Positions 1-7,230 are shown, numbered from the stretch's first letter. The stretch is DNA of 64,000 bases from an uncultured Collinsella sp. (GCA_937934165.1 CALGZX010000082.1:1-64000); one strand, 5' to 3'. Notes: generated by a model from the letters alone, not told the origin. Made by a program: numbers and translations.

Positions 1-94
1 ACCGTGCCACAGGACTGTGCCCCAGGTTCATCATGGCGACCATGATTTTCCCGCCGAGGCCCACGGGCTTGCGGGTGTTTTCAAAGAACGACAT
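1..94 (-). CDS. SAM-dependent methyltransferase, N-terminal fragment cut by the window edge
   Basis: The reverse strand reads from an ATG at 94 into the window edge and encodes 31 residues beginning MSFFENTRKPVGLGGK. I recognise this as the start of a class I methyltransferase family whose members begin MSFFENTRKP and often sit next to another small methyltransferase. A GGAGG lies 6 nt before the start. The gene overlaps the end of the upstream methyltransferase (81..710) by 14 bp, so the two are translationally coupled in one operon. Only the N-terminus is present, so substrate and SAM motif cannot be judged. Confidence 0.7.
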   Translation of the reverse strand, partial: MSFFENTRKPVGLGGKIMVAMMNLGHSPVAR

Positions 95-710
95 CTGGCC
101 CCTCCGATTTCGTGCATTCCGCATAGGTCAACGGGAACGAGGCCTTCAGCACCGCGCTTTTCTGCACCGACCAGCCGTTTTGACGCAGGAAACACAGGTA
201 TTCCTCGCTTGTCCACCTGCTATGGAGGGGGAATCCCGCCATACTCATTAAAAAGGCTTTTGCCTTGCCGGGAACCGAGTTCCCCGCGTGGGTGAAGGTT
301 GGCGCGATGAGCGCGCCGTCGTCCTTCAGCACCCGCCTGATTTCTTGCAGGGCCTTTTCCGGATGCGGCACTATGTGAAGCGCGTTGGACGCGATCACCA
401 CTTCGAAGGACTTCTGTGCATAGGGCAGGCGGAACATATCTTGTACGGAAAAGTGCAGCTTTGCGGATTGATTGTCCCGCTTTGCTTCAAGGATCATCTC
501 TGCAGAAGCGTCTGTAGCCTCGATGTGCGCCGCCGCATTCACGATGTTCTTTGCGATAAGCCCCGTGCCGGTGGCAACCTCCAGTACGGTTTTTGCTTTC
601 ACCACCGGCCTGATCAGCTCATACATCTTCTCATACGCCGCCCGGTCCTTTCGCATGAAACGGTCGTACCGACCGGCATTCTTGTCCCAGAAGCCCTTGC
701 GTTCGTGCAT
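81..710 (-). CDS. Class I SAM-dependent methyltransferase
   Basis: This 209-residue protein has the Rossmann methyltransferase fold. Motif I is VLEVATGTGLIAKN, an acidic residue follows in IEATDAS, and the post-motif is VVIASNALHIVPHPEKAL, as in the UbiE/Methyltransf_11 group. The substrate is unknown. The start is taken as the ATG at 710 because GGGGGCG lies just upstream; an in-frame TTG at 725 is less likely. It leads a two-gene operon with the methyltransferase starting at 94. Two dyads at 727-746 and 771-786 sit in its promoter, so the operon is probably repressor-controlled. Confidence 0.85.
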   Translation of the reverse strand: MHERKGFWDKNAGRYDRFMRKDRAAYEKMYELIRPVVKAKTVLEVATGTGLIAKNIVNAAAHIEATDASAEMILEAKRDNQSAKLHFSVQDMFRLPYAQKSFEVVIASNALHIVPHPEKALQEIRRVLKDDGALIAPTFTHAGNSVPGKAKAFLMSMAGFPLHSRWTSEEYLCFLRQNGWSVQKSAVLKASFPLTYAECTKSEGPDVVL

Positions 711-726
711 TGCTATCGCCCCCAAA

Positions 727-746
727 TAGTTAGAGACATCTAACTA
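727..746. promoter_or_regulatory. Palindromic operator TAGTTAGA-N4-TCTAACTA
   Basis: The arms are 8 bp and perfect (TAGTTAGA / TCTAACTA) around GACA. The site lies directly upstream of the Shine-Dalgarno sequence of the methyltransferase at 710 and overlaps a possible -10 (TATAGT on the minus strand, 743-748). This placement fits a repressor site. The pattern resembles MarR-type or metal-regulator dyads, but I cannot assign the protein. Confidence 0.6.
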
Positions 747-770
747 TAACACACGAATCATGCAGTAAGA

Positions 771-786
771 TAAGGCTAACCTTATT
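771..786. promoter_or_regulatory. Candidate DtxR/IdeR-like iron box
   Basis: TAAGG-CTAA-CCTTA is a dyad, and its AGGCTAACCTTA part is close to the right half of the IdeR/DtxR consensus (AGGCTAACCTAA). It lies about 25 bp upstream of the dyad at 727-746, near the expected -35 region. Metal control of the operon is an inference from this match only. Confidence 0.4.
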
Positions 787-1131
787 TTCTTGGCTAAAAC
801 GCATCTCTTCGGTTTTCGCTTATAACGGCGCGAGTCAGATACTAGGCTGGAGCTGAAGAAGGAGCTTGGCGGACAGGTAGGTCGATACCGGTTCCCGGAA
901 CGGTGATCCAGCCAATTACACCAGGGCTCTAGTCATTGAGTGGGAATAGAAAAATCCTTAGTTATGGGGGTATAAAGTTGATTCCCTTTAGGATAAACCC
1001 CATGAATATATGAATTGACCTGCTGACTCCAATGAAGATTGGAGGGTAACTGCCAGGGGTGACGGCCCAGCGAGTGTTATTTTGCGAGCTATGCGCATTG
1101 AAAGCGACCTTTCGTGGTATAAACTACTTGC
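787..1131. other. Intergenic stretch with small dyads, no gene seen
   Basis: There is no convincing reading frame, tRNA or rRNA here. Two local dyads are visible: ATGGGG (964-969) with CCCCAT (about 998-1003), and CTCCAAT-GAAG-ATTGGAG (1027-1044). A short open frame around 826-903 ending in a stop has no start and may be decayed coding sequence. The stretch leads into the hairpin-rich region before the toxin gene. Confidence 0.4.
1098..1125 (+). promoter_or_regulatory. Weak candidate promoter for the toxin leader
   Basis: TTGAAA (1098-1103) is followed after 16 bp by TAAACT (1120-1125), embedded in TGGTATAAACT. A transcript from here would begin near 1132 and carry the hairpins at 1135-1248 and the toxin gene. 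The -10 match is imperfect. Confidence 0.3.
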
Positions 1132-1250
1132 CGGAAGCCGCGGCTTTCAGAGTACGGCTTACGTGTACGTTTAACCTCCGTGGGCGACGGGGTGCCGCAA
1201 GGCGTAGAATATCGCCCACCTGTAGGGGCCTGCAGCGATGCGGGCCCCGC
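1132..1250 (+). ncRNA. Candidate structured RNA (possible type III antitoxin) upstream of the toxin
   Basis: Three dyads occur in about 120 nt: AAGCCGCGGCTT (1135-1146), GTGGGCGA...TCGCCCAC (1180-1219, 8-bp stem) and GGGGCCTGCA-GCGA-TGCGGGCCCC (1225-1248). The last is a continuous 10-bp stem, including one G-U pair, closed by a GCGA tetraloop and ending 24 nt before the toxin ATG. In known type III systems an RNA antitoxin and then a terminator hairpin precede the toxin, and this layout matches. No clear tandem repeat array is seen, which is the main doubt. TGCCGGAAGCCG (1129-1140) and TGCCGCAAGGCG (1193-1204) resemble each other at 10 of 12 positions. Confidence 0.4.
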
Positions 1251-1272
1251 TTCGTATGAGGGGGCGTAACCG

Positions 1273-1722
1273 ATGAAGATCGTATCCATCTCCCAGGACT
1301 TCTTCGACCTCGTCGATGGCGACCGTGAGCTCATGCTTAAGCACAATCGCCCCTGCATCGTGGTGGTGAGGCTGCGTTTCCGCGGAAAGCGCAGGGACTT
1401 CGCCGTGCCGCTGCGTTCCAACATCGCCCCTAACGTGCCCAAAGACCAGTACTTTGCGTTGCCACCCCGCCCCACGACGCGCCCCGGCTGCCGCCACGGC
1501 ATCCACTACATCAAGATGTTCCCCATAACCAAGGCCTACCAGCGCCGCTTCAGGACCGAGGGCTCGGCCTACTACGAGACGCTCCAGCGCATCATCGATG
1601 GCAACACCAAACGCATTGTCTCCGAATGCCAGGCGTACCTTGACCTCTATGAGCGCGAGGGAAGGTCCTGCTTTGCCGTCGACATCGATCGCATCGTGGG
1701 CCTGCTGGAAGGCGAGAAGTAG
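1273..1722 (+). CDS. Type III toxin-antitoxin endoribonuclease toxin, ToxN/AbiQ/TenpN-like
   Basis: This 149-residue protein has the layout of type III toxin RNases. It has an N-terminal beta segment (MKIVSISQDFFDLVDG), then RPCIVVVRLRFRGKRRDFAVPLRSNI, where F-A-(I/V)-P-(L/F)-R-S-N is the family's most recognisable motif, and then a basic C-terminal helical part. Its length fits the family (about 150-170 aa). Members cleave RNA and are neutralised by a small structured RNA encoded immediately upstream, often giving phage abortive infection. The leader at 1132-1250 is the natural place for that RNA. GAGGGGGCG precedes the start. The assignment is from motif recall, so moderate confidence. Confidence 0.7.
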   Translation: MKIVSISQDFFDLVDGDRELMLKHNRPCIVVVRLRFRGKRRDFAVPLRSNIAPNVPKDQYFALPPRPTTRPGCRHGIHYIKMFPITKAYQRRFRTEGSAYYETLQRIIDGNTKRIVSECQAYLDLYEREGRSCFAVDIDRIVGLLEGEK

Positions 1723-1930
1723 GGCACCTCGGTTCAGTCTCGAGCCATGCGGAGTCGCTCCGCATTTTTGAACGCCGCGTGTGCGTCCTAAATACTTGAG
1801 AAACAAGCTGTGAAGTGCGGTGGCGCGCCCGTGCCCGTGCATAGCCGTCACCATCAGCGTCTACGCGGTGTCGGCTTCAAGTGGAACTGGCGCCGCTGCT
1901 GTATATGGTTTGCCTTGCTGTAAATGGCAA

Positions 1931-2350
1931 TCAATGCCCACGATGCTTCTGCTTGCGCTTCAGCTTTCGCTGCTCGAAGCGCACATCAGCCTCTTCCGCG
2001 CGGCGTCGGCTTCTTGCATGAGCTGACTCCTGTTTCATCGCTTCTCTCTGTGCTGCGAGCGCCTGCTGCGCCTTGGTGCTCATCGTGGGCCGCTTAAGGG
2101 CTTTCGCCGCTTCACGGGCGCGCCGCTTGGGGTTCTTCGCGGGCTTGTTTGTTTCAATGGCCTTGTCGCCGAAGAACGAGAGCTTCTCCCATTCGCTTGT
2201 AACGAATCGCAGGATCTCCTCATCGGACGGCTCCGCGCCGAAGACGATGCGGGCGACGCCGTACTTTCCGCCCTCGACGTGCTCCGCCAGCCCGACCCAG
2301 AATTGACCGTCGTGATATACGGTCAGGGTGGACGACACGCTGATCTGCAT
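1931..2350 (-). CDS. yjdF: YjdF family protein (DUF2992)
   Basis: The 139-residue protein begins MQISVSSTLTVYHDGQFWVG and contains the family's conserved GGKYGVARIVFGAEPSDEEIL block, followed by a long Lys/Arg-rich tail (KNPKRRAREAAKAL, then RRRAEEADVRFEQRKLKRKQKHRG). The molecular function of YjdF is not established; the family is known mainly as the product controlled by yjdF riboswitches that sense azaaromatic-type compounds. The start at 2350 is chosen because AAAGGAGG lies 9 nt upstream and because everything before it fits the riboswitch leader. The basic tail suggests nucleic-acid binding, an inference. Confidence 0.88.
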   Translation of the reverse strand: MQISVSSTLTVYHDGQFWVGLAEHVEGGKYGVARIVFGAEPSDEEILRFVTSEWEKLSFFGDKAIETNKPAKNPKRRAREAAKALKRPTMSTKAQQALAAQREAMKQESAHARSRRRAEEADVRFEQRKLKRKQKHRGH

Positions 2351-2354
2351 GGCT

Positions 2355-2470
2355 GGTTCCTCCTTTATGTAGATGACCATGCAGAGAAGGGACAACCAAG
2401 GAGGCAGGTTACTGATGCGGACTCCCGCACGCCCACGACTACCCGACGGGGACTGTGTTTTCATCTCTGA
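2355..2470 (-). promoter_or_regulatory. yjdF-type riboswitch leader with possible Shine-Dalgarno sequestration
   Basis: Between a -10 (TACAAT, minus strand, 2478-2483) and the yjdF start lies about 115 nt of leader. It carries elements I associate with the yjdF RNA motif: GATGAAAACA near its 5' end, the GTAGTCGTGGGCG segment, and the conserved block AGTAACCTGCCTCC near its 3' end. The CCTCCTT of that block (2398-2404) is complementary to the AAGGAGG Shine-Dalgarno (2359-2365), so translation control by occlusion is possible. No terminator with a U-run is present, which agrees with translational control. Confidence 0.72.
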
Positions 2471-2563
2471 TGCCCGCATTGTAGCACGCGCGGATGCGCC
2501 CTTCATCGCTGCCGACATGACGTGGCTGGGATTCGTTCCTCGACACATCCTTTTGTATATTGC

Positions 2564-2612
2564 CTTCCCGGTTTCGAAACTTTAAATCAATTCGAGTTTC
2601 GAAACCGGGAAG
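2564..2612. promoter_or_regulatory. 18-bp perfect inverted repeat containing two GTTTCGAAAC palindromes
   Basis: The arms CTTCCCGGTTTCGAAACT (2564-2581) and its exact complement (2595-2612) flank 13 bp. Each arm itself contains the 10-bp palindrome GTTTCGAAAC, centred 25 bp apart. It lies about 80 bp upstream of the yjdF -10 and just before the small frame at 2635. It could be a double operator for a dimeric regulator, or a hairpin. No T-run follows, so it is not an obvious terminator. Confidence 0.55.
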
Positions 2613-2634
2613 TAGAGCGTATGTGAGAGGCGAT

Positions 2635-2817
2635 ATGAGCATCAACTTGATGCTTGAGGGGGAGCTCGCGTCGCTTCTGCCCATCGGGGACGTGTTCCCG
2701 AAGGTCCTCATCTCCCGCATAGGGCATGAGACCTGTACCCGGGAAGGCGTACTCGTGCTGGACCTCGCGCGGTGCTGCTCGGTGAGCAGGGGTTCTGAAC
2801 ACTGCGTAGGGATATAG
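2635..2817 (+). CDS. Possible small hypothetical protein
   Basis: A 60-codon frame starts with ATG after GAGAGGCGAT and begins MSINLMLEGELASLLPIGDV. I do not recognise it. Its Cys-rich end (LARCCSVSRGSEHC) does not match a known metal motif. It may be a remnant of a larger gene or chance. The following 147 bp up to the FMN reductase hold no gene that I can see. Confidence 0.25.
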   Translation: MSINLMLEGELASLLPIGDVFPKVLISRIGHETCTREGVLVLDLARCCSVSRGSEHCVGI

Positions 2818-2964
2818 CGCGACAGGGGGGGTGCAGCACCGTTTGCGCCTTGTCTAGAGAACACGAACAAGAGATGTGGCCTGCAGACGACTGAATAGCT
2901 CCATCCGTTTTGGTTACAACAAAATGTGTGCCGCGCGCCTGCGGCATGAGGGAGGGAGATTTCT

Positions 2965-3495
2965 ATGAATATCGTTGTATTGAGTGGTAGCCCGCGCAGG
3001 GGCGCCAATACTGACACCATGGTCGAGGCGTTTGCCGAGACCGCGCGTGAGGGCGGCAATACGGTCGAGGTCGTCCGTGTTGCCAGCAAGAAAATCGGTG
3101 GTTGCCTGGGGTGTCAGTATTGCTTCGCCCACGAGGGCACTTGCGTGCAGAAGGATGACATGGCCGACGTGATCGAGTCGCTGAAAGGCGCCGATATGGT
3201 TGTCTTCGCTTCGCCTATCTACTGGTTTGATATCACTGCGCAGGAGAAGGCCGCCATCGACCGCCTGTACGCCTTTGGTGCTACAAGCTTCCCGTTCACC
3301 AAGACGGCCCTTTTGCTCGATAGCCACAGCGAGGGCGTCTATGATGCGGCGATTGCTATGTACGAGTCAACCTGCGCGTACTGCAAGTGGGAGGACCAGG
3401 GCATTGTCACCATCAGCGGTATGACCGAGCGCGACAGCATGGCATCGTCGCCCAAGTTGGAAGAGGTGCGAGAGCTCGCTCGCAAGCTCGCCTAA
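2965..3495 (+). CDS. NAD(P)H-dependent FMN reductase / iron-sulfur flavoprotein-like protein
   Basis: The 176-residue flavodoxin-fold protein opens with VLSGSPRRGANTDTM, the phosphate-binding loop for FMN. A Cys cluster follows (GGCLGCQYCFAHEGTC), then ADMVVFASPIYWFDI, the usual second FMN-binding loop. Such proteins reduce FMN or quinones with NAD(P)H, and some with CxxC clusters carry Fe-S centres; here CLGCQYC plus the later Cys could do so. GAGGGAGG precedes the ATG. A paralogue lies at 59907-60530. It appears to be a single-gene unit ending in the inverted repeat at 3493-3585. Confidence 0.88.
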   Translation: MNIVVLSGSPRRGANTDTMVEAFAETAREGGNTVEVVRVASKKIGGCLGCQYCFAHEGTCVQKDDMADVIESLKGADMVVFASPIYWFDITAQEKAAIDRLYAFGATSFPFTKTALLLDSHSEGVYDAAIAMYESTCAYCKWEDQGIVTISGMTERDSMASSPKLEEVRELARKLA

Positions 3496-3585
3496 GGACA
3501 AGAAGAACGCATGGCAATCAGCGTTGGCGGAAAGCCTACTTCCCTTACCAAGAGGATTACTGATTGCCATGCGTTGATGTCCTTA
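3493..3585. repeat. 93-bp inverted-repeat element between convergent genes
   Basis: The inner arms AACGCATGGCAATCAG (3506-3521 and its complement at 3560-3575) are perfect over 16 bp. Outer arms TAAGGACA/TGTCCTTA (3493-3500 and 3578-3585) extend the pairing across a 5-versus-2 nt bulge. The left arm begins at the TAA stop of the FMN reductase. It lies between convergent genes and may terminate both, but its 38-bp loop and long arms also resemble a small palindromic mobile element. Confidence 0.6.
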
Positions 3586-3602
3586 TGGACAATCTCCGCG
3601 TG

Positions 3603-4697
3603 CTAGGAGACTTTCTCGCTCAGGAACTCCCTGAATGCGGGGATGTCAAAGCCAACGAGACCACGCCCACGTTCCCCGATGACGCCGTCCTCGAGAAGGC
3701 GGCGTTTGTATTGGCTTGCGTAGTTGCTGGCGACGCCCATGCGTTTGGCTATCTCCGAGACCCTGCTGGGGCCAGAATCGGGCAGCATCGCGAGTAAAAA
3801 CTCAATGTCTTTATCGGAAAGCTCTCGATAGGTCGTTTCGAGAATGCGATCACGCAGCTCCATGCGTGCGAGTAGGGAACCCTGCTGGACATCGGATGCA
3901 CTGATTTGGGGCGAGTTCTCCGAAACATCCCAAGTGCGATATCCGACAAGCTGCATCATGTAGGGGAATCCGTCGACGGCCTTCACAGCATTCTCGAGCG
4001 CTTCTGGTGTGATTGAACGTCCTCCGGCCTCAACGGTTTTGCGAAACGCGTTTGCAATTTCAACGTCAGTGATTCGTCCTAACTGATGATATTGGGAACG
4101 CCTGAGGAACGAGACGGAATCGTTACGCAGCAACGCCGACACTTTGTAGGGCAGTCCTGCCATGAGTAGGGCAACTTTTTTACCTTCGCGTACAAAGTGC
4201 TGGTAAACAGAGGCAAATTGAAGCATTTCTTCGAGATCGACGGTGACTTCATCGATGGTAATGAGAAGTCCGATGTCATGTTTTTCGAGTTGCTTAAAGA
4301 TGCCATTCATGCGTGTGCGCCAGTTGCCCTGGACCTCTTGAGCATATGTCCAATCGATGCCCACTGGACCAATTTGAACGCCGTTTATGCGCGCATGAGG
4401 CTGTGAGAGGTAGCTATCTGCGGCTTCTTTGGTTCGCTCGATAATATCTTCGAGCATGCCTGACATGGCGGAGACATTTGCTGCGATCCAACCGTGTTCA
4501 AGCGCCGTTTCTGAAAGGAGCGAGAGAAGCGCTGTCTTGCCCGTTCCCCTTGCGCCCGTAAAAATAGTCGACAGGTTTGGATCTCCCGGGCCGTTGATAA
4601 AACCACGGTTGATGTCACGCAGAATATGCTCGCGACCCGCTAGAAAGGGAGGGATACTTCCGAACGTCGGGGTAAAGGGGTTCTTGCTGTACTCCAT
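3603..4697 (-). CDS. AAA family ATPase with C-terminal winged helix, copy 1
   Basis: This 364-residue protein opens with MEYSKNPFTPTFGSIPPFLAGR, followed by a P-loop GARGTGKT (residues 48-55), Walker B LLITIDE (144-150) and a sensor segment VALLMAGLP. The C-terminal about 80 residues look like a winged helix (SEIAKRMGVASNYASQYKRR, then EDGVIGERGRGLVGF). It is an ORC/STAND-like 'ATP-binding protein' of unknown role. Paralogues lie at 48934 and 52599; copy 3 is the closer one. The ATG at 4697 is chosen over an upstream frame start because GGAGAC precedes it and the paralogues align there. Three tandem 19-bp repeats (4707-4763) run directly into the ribosome binding site. Confidence 0.85.
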   Translation of the reverse strand: MEYSKNPFTPTFGSIPPFLAGREHILRDINRGFINGPGDPNLSTIFTGARGTGKTALLSLLSETALEHGWIAANVSAMSGMLEDIIERTKEAADSYLSQPHARINGVQIGPVGIDWTYAQEVQGNWRTRMNGIFKQLEKHDIGLLITIDEVTVDLEEMLQFASVYQHFVREGKKVALLMAGLPYKVSALLRNDSVSFLRRSQYHQLGRITDVEIANAFRKTVEAGGRSITPEALENAVKAVDGFPYMMQLVGYRTWDVSENSPQISASDVQQGSLLARMELRDRILETTYRELSDKDIEFLLAMLPDSGPSRVSEIAKRMGVASNYASQYKRRLLEDGVIGERGRGLVGFDIPAFREFLSEKVS

Positions 4698-4706
4698 GGT
4701 GTCTCC

Positions 4707-4763
4707 TTTGCAAGTTTTGCTAATTTTTGCAAGTTTTGCTAATTTTTGCAAGTTTTGCTAACG
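4707..4763. repeat. Three tandem 19-bp repeats upstream of ATPase copy 1
   Basis: The unit TTTGCAAGTTTTGCTAATT occurs at 4707-4725 and 4726-4744, with a third copy at 4745-4763 differing only in the last two bases. Each unit contains the dyad GCAA-GTTTT... read on the minus strand as GCAAAACTTGC. The array begins 10 bp from the start codon and includes part of the Shine-Dalgarno region, so a protein bound here would affect transcription or translation of copy 1. Confidence 0.9.
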
Positions 4764-4802
4764 ACCGACCAAAGGGCATCGAAGCAGTGACGCTGACATT
4801 TT

Positions 4803-4844
4803 TTAACGCAGAAAAATAAGCAGAAATCAATTAATCTGCGTTAA
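4803..4844. promoter_or_regulatory. Inverted repeat TTAACGCAGA / TCTGCGTTAA
   Basis: Perfect 10-bp arms (4803-4812, 4835-4844) are separated by 22 bp of AT-rich sequence. The repeat lies between the tandem repeats of ATPase copy 1 and the terminator of the topoisomerase gene, in the likely promoter of copy 1. It could be an operator; no binding protein can be named. Confidence 0.4.
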
Positions 4845-4856
4845 GAAATAGTTGAG

Positions 4857-4908
4857 AAGAAAAACGACGAGTCCCGGGCGCAATGCCGTTGCGCTCCGGG
4901 CCTCGTCG
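4857..4908 (-). terminator. Rho-independent terminator of the topoisomerase A gene
   Basis: CGACGAG (4865-4871) pairs with CTCGTCG (4902-4908), continuing through CCCGG/CCGGG and GCGCAA/TTGCGC. On the minus strand the stem is followed by TTTTTCTTCT. It sits 37 bp after the stop of the gene at 4945. Confidence 0.88.
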
Positions 4909-4944
4909 CTTTGCGAAGTATCTAACGGTCTCGTTGCCGTCGTC

Positions 4945-7185
4945 CTAGTCAAACAGGCTCGGCATGTCGTTTTCCTTCATGAGGGCACCGGCTGAGGGGA
5001 GGCTCTGCGCGGTGAACTTCTCGGCCGAGACGCCGGTGCCAAGGATTTCCTCGGTCGTGCCGACGGTGGTGACCGAGCGGCCCTTCTTGGCGGTAAAGGC
5101 CTGGACACCCTGCGTGTTGGTGGTCGTCTTGGTCTTGAGCAGCGACGTGTTGAAGTTCATCAAACGATAGTCGCTCGAGACCAGCGCGATGTCGCGATCT
5201 GTGTTGAGCACCTGGGCATACAGCAGCTTGCTGCCACCGTAGATGGCGTTCTTGAGGCGTTTGCGGTTGGTCTTGGTGACGTATCCAGAAAGCGCGACGC
5301 GCACCACGCGGCCGTTCTCAAAGACGAACAACACGTCGGCCTTGTAGTCCTCGGGGTCGATGACCCAGATGACACTCTCGTCGGGTTCCATCTCAAGATC
5401 GGTCGGCAGGTACGAGCCCAGCTGTGCCGACTTGGTATCCTCAAACGCCGCAACCTTGCACTTGTACACCTGGCTCTTGTTGGTAAAGACCAGCAATTCG
5501 TGGGTGTTGGAGGACGGAAACTCGATAAAGGGTTTATCGCCGTCCTTGTACTTGAGCGTGGTCGCCTTCTTGAGTACGCGGTCCGTCATCTTCTTAAGGT
5601 AGCCGTCGCGCGAGAGCATGATGGTGACCGGATACTCCTCGACCTCGGGCTCCAGGCTTACCTCGATAACCTCATGGGGCTCGATCCTGCCCGTGCGGCG
5701 CGGCATCACGTACTTCTTGTTGACCGCGGCCAGCTCGTCGCTGATGACCTTCTTGATGTTCTCCTCGCTGGAGAGGATCTCCTCAAGCTCGGCAATCTCG
5801 CCCTCAAGCTTGGCAATGTCCTTGGTGCGGTTGAGGATGTACTCCTCGTTGATGTTGCGGAGCTTAAGCTCGGCAACAAACTCGGCCTGGGTCTCGTCGA
5901 TGTCGAAACCCTTCATAAGGTTGGGCACGACCTCGGCTTCGAGCTTGGTGCCGCGGATGATGGCGATGGCCTTGTCGATGTCGAGCAAGATCGCCTCGAG
6001 GCCGTGCAGCAGGTGCAGGCGCTCGGACTTTTTGCCCAGGTCAAAGTTAATGCGGCGACGCGTGGACTCAATACGCCACTTGACCCACTCGTGCAGGATC
6101 TGGCGCACGCCCATGACACGGGGATAGCCGTCGACGAGCACGTTGAAGTTGCACGAGAACGAATCCTGCAGCGTGGTCGAGCGATAGAGCTTGGCCATGA
6201 GCTTGTCGGGGTCGACACCGCGCTTAAGGTCGATAGCGATGCGCAGGCCCGAGAGGTCGGTCTCGTCGCGGATGTCGGCGATCTCCTTGACCTTGCCCTC
6301 CTTGGAGAGCTTGACGATGCGCTCGATGATGACATCGGTCTTGGTGGTGTAGGGAATCTCGTAGACCTCGATGATGCGCTCTTCGGGAATCCAACGCCAG
6401 CGGGAGCGAATCTGGAAGCTGCCAAGGCCGGTCTCGATGATCTTCTCCATCTCCTCGCGGCGGTAGATGATCTCGCCGCCGGTCGAGAAGTCGGGCATGG
6501 GCATATACTCAAGCAGGTCGCAGTCGGGATCCTGCAGGTAGTGCATGGTGGCGGTGCAGACCTCGTTGAGGTTGAAACCGCAGATGTCGGACGCCATGGC
6601 GACGCCGATGCCCTTATTGGCCGAGACGAGGATGTTCGGGAACGTGGTGGGCAGCAGGCGCGGCTCCTTCATGGCGCCATCGTAGCTGTCGACGAAGTCG
6701 ACCGGGTCCTTGTCGATGTCCTTGAAGATCTCGGCGCTGATGGGGGAGAGCTTGGCCTCGGTGTAACGCGAGGCGGCGTAGCTCAGGTCGCCCGAATAGT
6801 ACTTGCCAAAGTTGCCCTTCGACTCCACGAAGGGCGCAAGCAGCGCTTCGTTGCCCGTCGCCAGGCGCACCATCGTCTCGTAGATCGCGGCATCGCCGTG
6901 CGGGTTGAGCTTCATGGTCTGACCCACAATGTTGGCGCTCTTCTGGCGCTCGCCCTTGAGCAGGCCCATCTTGTACATGGTGTAGAGCAGCTTACGGTGC
7001 GAGGGCTTAAAGCCATCAATCTCGGGGAACGCACGCGAGACGTTGACGCTCATGGCGTAGGGCATGTAGTTGACCTCGAGCGTCTGCGTGATCGGCTGGT
7101 CGGTGACCTCGGAGTGCAGGCCGATGACGTTCTCGGCGTTGACCTGCTTTTTCTTTGGCTGGTTTTTCGTCTTCTTCTTTGCCAC
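4945..7185 (-). CDS. Type IIA DNA topoisomerase, A subunit (ParC/GyrA-like)
   Basis: This 746-residue protein carries the DNA cleavage and religation core. The catalytic tyrosine is in AASRYTEAKLS (Tyr141, with Arg140), preceded by the winged-helix GNFGKYYSGDLS segment. A basic N-terminal leader (MAKKKTKNQPKKKQ) and a shortened beta-pinwheel C-terminus without a GyrA box are visible, so it is ParC-like rather than a canonical GyrA. It would act with the B subunit encoded just upstream (7231-9228; 45-bp gap) to pass one duplex through another. The start is a GTG with AAGAGGAAATC before it. Chromosomal gyrase is presumably encoded elsewhere, an inference. A terminator follows at 4857-4908. Confidence 0.9.
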   Translation of the reverse strand: MAKKKTKNQPKKKQVNAENVIGLHSEVTDQPITQTLEVNYMPYAMSVNVSRAFPEIDGFKPSHRKLLYTMYKMGLLKGERQKSANIVGQTMKLNPHGDAAIYETMVRLATGNEALLAPFVESKGNFGKYYSGDLSYAASRYTEAKLSPISAEIFKDIDKDPVDFVDSYDGAMKEPRLLPTTFPNILVSANKGIGVAMASDICGFNLNEVCTATMHYLQDPDCDLLEYMPMPDFSTGGEIIYRREEMEKIIETGLGSFQIRSRWRWIPEERIIEVYEIPYTTKTDVIIERIVKLSKEGKVKEIADIRDETDLSGLRIAIDLKRGVDPDKLMAKLYRSTTLQDSFSCNFNVLVDGYPRVMGVRQILHEWVKWRIESTRRRINFDLGKKSERLHLLHGLEAILLDIDKAIAIIRGTKLEAEVVPNLMKGFDIDETQAEFVAELKLRNINEEYILNRTKDIAKLEGEIAELEEILSSEENIKKVISDELAAVNKKYVMPRRTGRIEPHEVIEVSLEPEVEEYPVTIMLSRDGYLKKMTDRVLKKATTLKYKDGDKPFIEFPSSNTHELLVFTNKSQVYKCKVAAFEDTKSAQLGSYLPTDLEMEPDESVIWVIDPEDYKADVLFVFENGRVVRVALSGYVTKTNRKRLKNAIYGGSKLLYAQVLNTDRDIALVSSDYRLMNFNTSLLKTKTTTNTQGVQAFTAKKGRSVTTVGTTEEILGTGVSAEKFTAQSLPSAGALMKENDMPSLFD

Positions 7186-7230
7186 GATTTCCTCTTGAAC
7201 TTCTTATGGGCCGTCGTAATCGATTTGCTG

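Noticed and set aside
841..940. tRNA-like segment containing GGTTCCCGGAAC
   Set aside because: It does not fold into acceptor, D and anticodon arms in the right order.
4707..4763. Possible small CRISPR array
   Set aside because: The 19-bp units abut without spacers and there are no cas genes.
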